A DNA stretch of 19,391 nt, from the NCBI GenBank assembly GCA_964541085.1, contig CAZIPA010000036.1:1-19391 (forward strand). Direction: 5' to 3'. The stretch comes from UBA4644 sp964541085. GTDB taxonomy: Bacteria > Bacillota > Clostridia > Oscillospirales > Butyricicoccaceae. The notes beneath the pieces are model-generated. The model had not been told where the DNA came from. It saw only the letters and a list, made by a program, of their open reading frames with translations, and made no database searches. The position numbers and the translations under genes were made by a program. This document shows, piece after piece, positions 15,064-19,391 of the stretch (position 1 is the first letter of the stretch; each line of letters starts with the position of its first letter).

Positions 15064-15200
15064 GAGAGAAAGACCAGTCTCCTTCCCTCGGGTGCCTTCG
15101 AGGAGGGGGCCTCGGAGGTTATGTCCATTTTAACAAAGCAAATGACCTGTGTCAATAGCGCTGCGCTGTTTTCGCAAGGTTTATCGCCGGTGCGCATACC
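15064..15200. other. Gene-free spacer upstream of the XRE gene
   Basis: This is the remainder of the 312-bp gap between the ATPase and the XRE gene, beyond the two terminators. It contains short C/G-rich inverted segments at about 15079-15118 (for example CCTCG with CGAGG and CCTCGGAGG) that may be a degraded dispersed repeat, then plain AT-richer sequence. I see no open frame or RNA structure I can name. Confidence 0.35.
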
Positions 15201-15227
15201 TATAAAATGGGAAAGGGAGGGATGCGC

Positions 15228-15455
15228 ATGAAAAAGGAATACAAGGCGCTTTACGAAAAGTTCGGGCTGAATGTGGTGTATTATCGGAAACGGAAAAAGC
15301 TGACCCAGCTCCAGCTGGCCGAGCTGGCGGACATTGACCGCAGCCACATCAGCGCCATCGAGCTGGGCAATGTGGGCGTGTCCTTTGATTTGATCTTCCG
15401 TTTGTGCGAGGTACTGGAGATTCAGCCGAAGGACCTGTTCGATTTTCGGGATTGA
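15228..15455 (+). CDS. Small XRE-family helix-turn-helix regulator
   Basis: The 75-residue protein is almost entirely one HTH_3/XRE domain: LNVVYYRKRKKLTQLQLAEL, with the recognition-helix region DIDRSHISAIELG and the closing LCEVLEIQPKDLF. It would bind DNA as a dimer, as SinR- or C-protein-like regulators do. There is no ligand-binding or toxin partner domain. Three in-frame ATGs occur (15207, 15222, 15228); the last is chosen because AAAGGGAGG ends 7 nt before it. TATAAA at 15201-15206 is a possible -10 with no convincing -35, but its nearness to the ATG would leave an almost leaderless message. Its target is unknown. It converges on the DUF975 gene, sharing a terminator, and is not in an operon with it. 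Confidence 0.85.
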   Translation: MKKEYKALYEKFGLNVVYYRKRKKLTQLQLAELADIDRSHISAIELGNVGVSFDLIFRLCEVLEIQPKDLFDFRD

Positions 15456-15461
15456 CCCGTG

Positions 15462-15499
15462 AAAAAAGCTCCGGCAGCCAAAGTCAGGCTTGCCGGAGC
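15462..15499 (-). terminator. Shared terminator between convergent XRE and DUF975 genes
   Basis: A 9-bp stem GCTCCGGCA (15468-15476) with TGCCGGAGC (15491-15499), extended inward by GCC/GGC with one bulge, is followed by T6 on the minus strand (A6 at 15462-15467), ending the DUF975 transcript. On the plus strand T6 occurs at 15505-15510, five bases after the stem, so it can also end the XRE transcript. Confidence 0.8.
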
Positions 15500-15515
15500 A
15501 ATGCTTTTTTCGGAA

Positions 15516-16304
15516 TTATTCCTTCCACCATTCCTGGGGATCGGTCTGGGACGGGTTGTTCCAGCCGGACGCATCGCCGGAGCCGTCGTCCGCACAGGTC
15601 ACAGGCGGCTGCCAGCCGATGAGGCTGTTGTAATAATTGGCATAAGTCAGGCTCATGTAGGGCTGGAGCCAGATGTTCAGCAGATTGAAGGTGAACACAG
15701 ACAGCAGCGACCAGCCGAAGAAGGACAGCTGCATCACAAAATATTCCCACTTGTGGCCACGCATCAGCGCCTTGCTGCGGCGGATGGCTTCCATGGGGGA
15801 CAGGGTGGGATCATCCAGCATCAGGTTGATGGCCTGGCTGTAGGCCAGCGAGGCGATAATGCCCGGAATCACCAGCAGGCAGCTCCACAGCATAATGAAC
15901 AATCCCATCAAAAGCTCCAGCACAAAGAAGCGCCAGAACTGGGAGAAGCAGCTGAACAGATCGGCGGTGGAACATTCCTCTTCCCGGGAGGCTTTCAGGC
16001 AATAGCGGGCATAGCCGATGGAAAGAATGGTGAGGAACAGCTGCAACAGCAGCGCCACCAGAGAAAGTGCCGCGCCCCGGCCTGCGGCGGAGACGAGCAT
16101 ATTTTCCAGATATTCGTCATAATTGCCGGAGGCAATCAGCGCCCAGACATTGCCGGTGGCGCTGCCCTGCACCAGTGTGGGCAGATATTGCAGCACCAGA
16201 AACAGCAGGGTGACAAGATAGATCTTCGGAGAAAGGCGGGACATGGTGGTTTTCGCGTCCTGCTTCAGGGCCGGACGCTCATAGGGCTGACGCGGTTGAA
16301 ACAT
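15516..16304 (-). CDS. DUF975 family integral membrane protein
   Basis: The 262-residue protein has a short polar N-terminus (1-25) and about five to six membrane segments (roughly 28-46, 77-98, 124-146, 147-162, 188-212, 213-230). A polar, acidic C-terminal tail with WWKE at the end follows. The segment SPMEAIRRSKALMRGHKWEYF (about 169-189) is the characteristic DUF975 signature preceding the last membrane region. The family is common in Firmicutes and has no assigned function. The ATG at 16304 is selected because AAAGGAG lies 9 nt upstream and MFQPRQPYERP resembles a normal start; the frame extends to 16412 but lacks a start signal there and would run into the repeat at 16408. Transcribed alone toward a shared terminator. 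Confidence 0.88.
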   Translation of the reverse strand: MFQPRQPYERPALKQDAKTTMSRLSPKIYLVTLLFLVLQYLPTLVQGSATGNVWALIASGNYDEYLENMLVSAAGRGAALSLVALLLQLFLTILSIGYARYCLKASREEECSTADLFSCFSQFWRFFVLELLMGLFIMLWSCLLVIPGIIASLAYSQAINLMLDDPTLSPMEAIRRSKALMRGHKWEYFVMQLSFFGWSLLSVFTFNLLNIWLQPYMSLTYANYYNSLIGWQPPVTCADDGSGDASGWNNPSQTDPQEWWKE

Positions 16305-16407
16305 GAGAATGGCTCCTTTCAAAATCGTTCTTGCGGGGGAAATTACAATAAAGGTGTGGTACTCGCAGTCGGCCTGCTCAGAGGGAGCCAAGAACGAAGG
16401 ACGAAAG

Positions 16408-16547
16408 TACAATCCCTCAGACGGCTTCGCCGCCAGCTCCCTTTACACAAGGGAGCCTTTGGATATTTGCGGAAGCAAGCTGCCTTTGCCGGCGCCTCCC
16501 CTGTGCAAGGGGAGGTGGTTGAGCGCAGCGAAACCGGAAGGGTTGTA
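16408..16547. repeat. MITE-like element with terminal inverted repeats and internal hairpins
   Basis: TACAATCCCTCAG (16408-16420) and CGGAAGGGTTGTA (16535-16547) are inverted copies matching at 10 of 13 positions, bounding a 140-bp unit. Inside are ACGGC-TTC-GCCGC, AGCTCCCT with AAGGGAGC (about 16435-16456), and GCCTCCCC with GGGGAGG (about 16494-16515). There is no coding capacity. I recall similar palindromic units being dispersed in gut Oscillospiraceae, but copy number cannot be tested here. It lies between the DUF975 gene start and the duplicated prfB tail. The rest of 16305-16407 holds only the leader of the DUF975 gene, with no clear promoter. Confidence 0.6.
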
Positions 16548-16566
16548 ACAGCGTCCCGCTTGTGCA

Positions 16567-16673
16567 GAGGCGCTTGCTGCGCCTATGGACGGCGGCAGCT
16601 GGTTTTTATTTCGCCCATTCGCCGGTGGCGGAGCATTTCAAATAGGCGTTGATAAACCCATCCAGATCGCCGT
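16567..16673 (-). pseudogene. Duplicated 3' end of prfB (fragment) with its downstream flank
   Basis: This 107-bp segment matches 16774-16880 with five differences, offset by 207 bp. It contains 46 bp of sequence downstream of prfB, the prfB stop (16606-16608) and the last 21 sense codons, GDLDGFINAYLKCSATGEWAK. The five differences fall in five separate codons and all are synonymous (GAT/GAC, CTG/CTC, GCC/GCT, TTG/CTG, GCG/GCA), while the 46 non-coding bases are identical. The fragment has no start or upstream body, so it is not a gene, but the pattern shows it once belonged to a functional prfB allele. Confidence 0.85.
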
Positions 16674-16680
16674 TTCCCCA

Positions 16681-16791
16681 CAAAACAGGTTTTGCGGGGG
16701 CCCCTTCAAATTCAACCGCCTCGGTCGCCCCGCTTCCGGGGCTTCCTGCGGCATGACGCCGACACTCGTCGGCGAGGCGCTTGCTGCGCCT
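16681..16791. repeat. Array of perfect hairpins between the two prfB tails
   Basis: Five palindromes follow one another: CAAAAC-AG-GTTTTG (16681-16694), GGGGCCCC within 16696-16704, GCCCCG-CTTC-CGGGGC (16727-16742), GCCGAC-ACTC-GTCGGC (16758-16773), and AGGCGC-TTGCT-GCGCCT (16775-16791, with its duplicate at 16568-16584). None is followed by a minus-strand T-tract, so this is not an ordinary terminator for prfB. The density resembles REP/BIME-type intergenic repeats. Confidence 0.6.
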
Positions 16792-16880
16792 ATGGACGGC
16801 GGCAGCTGGTTTTTATTTTGCCCATTCGCCGGTGGCGGAGCATTTCAGATAAGCGTTGATAAACCCATCGAGGTCGCCGT
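16774..16880 (-). repeat. Native copy of the 107-bp repeat at the prfB 3' end
   Basis: This is the partner of 16567-16673, containing the stop and last 21 sense codons of the intact prfB plus 46 bp of downstream sequence. The homology ends sharply on both sides. Confidence 0.85.
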
Positions 16881-17931
16881 CCATGACAGCGCCGATGTTG
16901 CCGTTTTCAAAGCCGGTGCGGTGATCCTTCACCAGCGTATAGGGCATGAACACATAGGAGCGAATCTGGCTGCCCCATTCGATCTTCATCTGCACACCCT
17001 TGATATCCTCGATTTTGTCCAGATGCTCCCGCTGCTTGATCTCCATCAGACGGGATTTCAGCATCTTCATGGCGGTGGCACGGTTCTGAATCTGGCTCCG
17101 CTCGGTCTGGCAGGCAACCACCACGCCGGAGGGAATGTGGGTAATGCGGATGGCGGATTCCGTCTTGTTCACATGCTGTCCGCCCGCACCGGAGGAACGG
17201 TAGGTATCCACCTTCAGATCCTCGGGACGAATGTCAATGTCCACATCGTCGGGCATTTCGGGCATGACCTCCAGTGCGGCAAAGCTGGTCTGGCGGCGGC
17301 CGGAGGCGTCAAAGGGAGACACCCGCACCAGCCGGTGAACGCCGTGCTCGCTCTTCAGATAGCCATAGGCATTTTCGCCCTCGATGAGCATTTCCGCACT
17401 CTTCAGGCCTGCGTCTTCGCCGTCCAGCTCGTCCAGCATTTTCCAGCGGAAGCCCTTGGAATCGGCCCAGTGCTGATACATCCGCACCAGCATCTGCGTC
17501 CAGTCCATGGCCTCCGTACCGCCGGCACCGGCGTGGAAGCTGAGAATGGCATTGTTGCCGTCATATTCGCCGGAAAGCAGCGTGGTCAGCGTCTGACGCT
17601 CCAGCTCGGCCTCCGTGCGCTTAAAGCCCTCCTGCACCTCGGGAAAGAGGCTCTCGTCCTCCATCTCCTCGGCCATTTCAATGGTGGTGACCACATCCTC
17701 AAACATGGTCACAAGGCTGCTGAAACCGGCGGCCTTGTCCTTCAGCTGCTTGATGCGCTGGAGCACCTTCTGGCTGTTGGCGGGATCGTCCCAAAAGGCA
17801 GGCTCCGCCGACTGCTTTTCCAGTGCGGAAATCTCCTCCTGCCCCTTGTCCAGATCCAGCGCCTGACGCAGATCATCCAGTTTGGGCTTCATATTGTTCA
17901 GTTTGAAACGAATATCATCATAAATAAGCAT
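16813..17931 (-). CDS. prfB: Peptide chain release factor 2 (RF2)
   Basis: The 372-residue protein recognises UGA and UAA stop codons and triggers peptidyl-tRNA hydrolysis on the ribosome. It has the RF2 stop-reading tripeptide SPF (205-207), the catalytic GGQ (250-252) in SSGAGGQHVNKTESAIRITH, and the N-terminal helical domain beginning near DDLRQALDL. All are at positions expected for RF2; RF1 would have PxT. Many RF2 genes need a programmed +1 shift at an early in-frame UGA. Here the frame is continuous from the ATG and codons around 20-28 contain no CTTTGA-like shift site, so this copy is shift-independent. The ATG at 17931 has GGAGGG 7 nt upstream. It has its own promoter and a duplicated 3' end downstream. 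Confidence 0.97.
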   Translation of the reverse strand: MLIYDDIRFKLNNMKPKLDDLRQALDLDKGQEEISALEKQSAEPAFWDDPANSQKVLQRIKQLKDKAAGFSSLVTMFEDVVTTIEMAEEMEDESLFPEVQEGFKRTEAELERQTLTTLLSGEYDGNNAILSFHAGAGGTEAMDWTQMLVRMYQHWADSKGFRWKMLDELDGEDAGLKSAEMLIEGENAYGYLKSEHGVHRLVRVSPFDASGRRQTSFAALEVMPEMPDDVDIDIRPEDLKVDTYRSSGAGGQHVNKTESAIRITHIPSGVVVACQTERSQIQNRATAMKMLKSRLMEIKQREHLDKIEDIKGVQMKIEWGSQIRSYVFMPYTLVKDHRTGFENGNIGAVMDGDLDGFINAYLKCSATGEWAK

Positions 17932-17951
17932 TGCAAATCCCTCCACTATGC

Positions 17952-17980
17952 AGTATATCATACCGATTCCCCAGACGCAA
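17952..17980 (-). promoter_or_regulatory. Candidate promoter of prfB
   Basis: On the minus strand TTGCGT (17975-17980) and TATACT (17952-17957) are 17 bp apart, with an overlapping TATGAT just upstream of the -10. The ATG at 17931 is about 20 nt downstream of the -10. This suggests prfB is transcribed separately from the glycoside hydrolase 90 nt upstream. Confidence 0.5.
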
Positions 17981-18021
17981 GGGCGAAAGGGCAAGAATCC
18001 GGGAATATCTCCGGAAAAGCC

Positions 18022-19269
18022 TCAGTTGGCGGGAGAAAGAATGCCCAGCGCCAGCTTTGCCCGCAGCACCCGCAGACAGGCCTGCCGCAGACTGTCCCAT
18101 TCCAGCGTTCCGGCCTCCAGCGCGGCCTGTACGGCGGAAATGTCCCCTACGGGGTCAGAGGTCACCACCATGTCATTTCCCGCCAGCAGCGCCAGCACAG
18201 CGGCAGAGCCGTCGTCGGTATATTGCCGCACTGCATCCATGGCCAGATCGTCTGTGAGAATCAGCCCGGAAAAGCCCAGCTCCTCCCGCAGCACCCGGTG
18301 AACCTCCGGAGAAAGAGAAGCAGGAAGGGCCGCATCCATACATTCTACAATATTGTGGCTGACCAGCACCGCAGTGGCGCCCGCCTGAATCCCCGCCTGA
18401 AAGGGGAGAAAATCGCAGCTGTCAAAATCCGCCCGGGGGCGGCTGTCGGTAATCACATCGGTGTGGGTGTCGCCGTTGCTGCCATAGCCGGGAAAATGCT
18501 TCAGCACAGAGCCCATCCCCGCCCCCTGCATTTCCTCCACCACAGCGGCGGTATAGGCGGCAGTTTCCTCGGCCCCCTGTCCCAGTGAACGGGCATAGAT
18601 AAAGTCGCCGCTGTCCGTGGACACATCCGCCACCGGGGCAAAATTGATGTTGATGCCCAGCTCCAGCAGCCCACGGCTTTTGTCCGCCGCATCCTGCCGC
18701 AGAGCCTCCAGCCCGCCCTGACGGTAGAGCTTTTGGGGAGAGGCGAATTTTTGGGAAAACAGATGGGGATTCTGACTGGCCCGGCAAACCGTGCCGCCCT
18801 CTTCATCCGTGCCGAAAAAAGGAGGGATCACTGCTGCCGCCCGGTCGGTTTCCAGCTGCCGCAAAAAGGCATCCCGGGTGAGCCATTCTCCCAAGCCGTC
18901 CTGATAGTCCCGTCGAAACAGCAGATAGCCGCCCAGCTGATACTCCGCCATCACAGCGGCAGCATCGGAGGCGGGACGGCGGGCAAAAAACAGCTGGCCC
19001 AGCACCTGTTCCTCTGTGAGCGTCTCCAGAATGGCCCGGGCCTGTGCGGTGAGGGCATCCTCCGGCGCTTCCGGATCCTCCGGCAGCTGAGGCTCCTCCG
19101 GGAGAACAGGCTCGGGAAGGACGGGCACTTCCGGCGTTTCCGGCTCCTGAGAGGCGGAAGGGATCTCCGGCGTGAGCAGTGAAGGCTCCGTGCTGTCCTC
19201 CACACCGCAGCCGCCGAGACAGAGCACCAGTGCCAGCACACAGGACAAAAGGGCAACAGCGTGTTTCAT
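18022..19269 (-). CDS. Family 3 glycoside hydrolase lipoprotein, NagZ/beta-N-acetylhexosaminidase-like
   Basis: The 415-residue protein starts with a lipoprotein signal ending LGGC (lipidated C21), then a Pro/Glu-rich spacer (about 24-72) that holds the enzyme off the membrane. A GH3 barrel domain (about 75-412) follows. Catalytic marks are FFGTDEEGGTVCR (151-163), KHFPGYG (257-263), the Asp-x-His dyad D267/H269 characteristic of NagZ-type GH3 enzymes, and the nucleophile region GLILTDDLAMDAV with D340. NagZ-type enzymes remove N-acetylglucosamine from peptidoglycan fragments; in Gram-positives they act outside the cell during wall turnover. There is no C-terminal second GH3 domain. AAGGAG lies about 11 nt before the ATG, and no clear promoter is visible in the 120 nt left at the window edge. 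It may be the last gene of a unit beginning beyond the window. Confidence 0.9.
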   Translation of the reverse strand: MKHAVALLSCVLALVLCLGGCGVEDSTEPSLLTPEIPSASQEPETPEVPVLPEPVLPEEPQLPEDPEAPEDALTAQARAILETLTEEQVLGQLFFARRPASDAAAVMAEYQLGGYLLFRRDYQDGLGEWLTRDAFLRQLETDRAAAVIPPFFGTDEEGGTVCRASQNPHLFSQKFASPQKLYRQGGLEALRQDAADKSRGLLELGININFAPVADVSTDSGDFIYARSLGQGAEETAAYTAAVVEEMQGAGMGSVLKHFPGYGSNGDTHTDVITDSRPRADFDSCDFLPFQAGIQAGATAVLVSHNIVECMDAALPASLSPEVHRVLREELGFSGLILTDDLAMDAVRQYTDDGSAAVLALLAGNDMVVTSDPVGDISAVQAALEAGTLEWDSLRQACLRVLRAKLALGILSPAN

Positions 19270-19391
19270 AAAAATAAAAAGCTCCTTTTCAGAAAATGAA
19301 ATCGGGCGAGAGGAGTGCCAAGGGCGGGTGCTTGCGCAGAGGGAAGCCCCGCGGCGACTGAGCGGGCGTTAGGGGTGGTGCAGGAGGGGGG

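Noticed and set aside
12780..15347. 855-codon minus-strand open frame opposite the ABC ATPase
   Set aside because: Antisense to an ATPase with two full sets of ABC motifs. The frame is open only because of GC-rich third positions, and it runs through two terminators.
16408..16880. CRISPR array
   Set aside because: Repeats here are two imperfect long copies and unrelated hairpins, with no regular short repeat-spacer pattern and no cas genes.
16585..18588. 667-codon plus-strand open frame across prfB
   Set aside because: Antisense to prfB and the end of the GH3 gene. Its internal repeat (MDGGSWFLF twice) is just the duplicated prfB tail read on the wrong strand.

Overview
The window is GC-rich DNA from a Gram-positive-type anaerobe, most likely a gut member of the Clostridia in or near Oscillospiraceae/Ruminococcaceae. 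That placement is an inference. It rests on the Clostridia-style lipoprotein signal peptides, strong AGGAGG ribosome sites, an ECF vitamin-transporter S component, a DUF975 membrane protein, a KdpD-like kinase lacking its N-terminal domain, and a short inverted-repeat element of a kind I associate with these genomes. Coding density is high. I see no rRNA, tRNA, CRISPR array, phage or IS transposase.

Layout. (A) 97-1908, minus strand: a three-gene operon read as ECF S component, DUF436 protein, YggS-type PLP-binding protein, with its own promoter at 1941-1968. (B) 2124-8493, minus strand: a five-gene unit read as KdpD-like sensor kinase, KdpE-like response regulator, D-Ala-D-Ala carboxypeptidase, D-aminopeptidase-like serine hydrolase, and an enolase-superfamily enzyme of the N-succinylamino-acid racemase/o-succinylbenzoate synthase type. 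It ends at a strong terminator at 2082-2109. (C) 8706-14915, plus strand, divergent from B: a complete oligopeptide/dipeptide ABC importer (lipoprotein binding protein, two permeases, fused two-domain ATPase) ending in two tandem terminators. (D) 15228-16304: a small XRE regulator and a convergent DUF975 membrane protein sharing one hairpin terminator. (E) 16305-16812: a gene-free repeat zone holding a 140-bp inverted-repeat element, a run of perfect hairpins and a duplicated prfB tail. (F) 16813-19269, minus strand: prfB (release factor 2) and a family 3 glycoside hydrolase lipoprotein.

How it may fit together. Blocks B and C read as one D-amino-acid peptide or cell-wall-peptide module. The importer brings peptides in. 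The serine hydrolase, which has no signal peptide, has the active-site layout and length of D-aminopeptidase and would release N-terminal D-residues in the cytosol. The racemase-type enzyme would act on N-acylated amino acids. The carboxypeptidase trims D-Ala outside the membrane, and the two-component pair heads the operon. The 210-bp divergent intergenic region carries an almost perfect 12-bp direct repeat spaced 22 bp apart, a candidate site for the response regulator. The enzyme families are well supported; the shared pathway and the regulation are inference.

The most unusual structure is downstream of prfB. A 107-bp second copy of the prfB 3' end and flanking sequence lies 207 bp away. 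The five differences in the copied coding part are all synonymous, while the 46 non-coding bases are identical. The 100 bp between the copies are packed with perfect hairpins. This looks like a scar of recombination or element insertion at the prfB 3' end.
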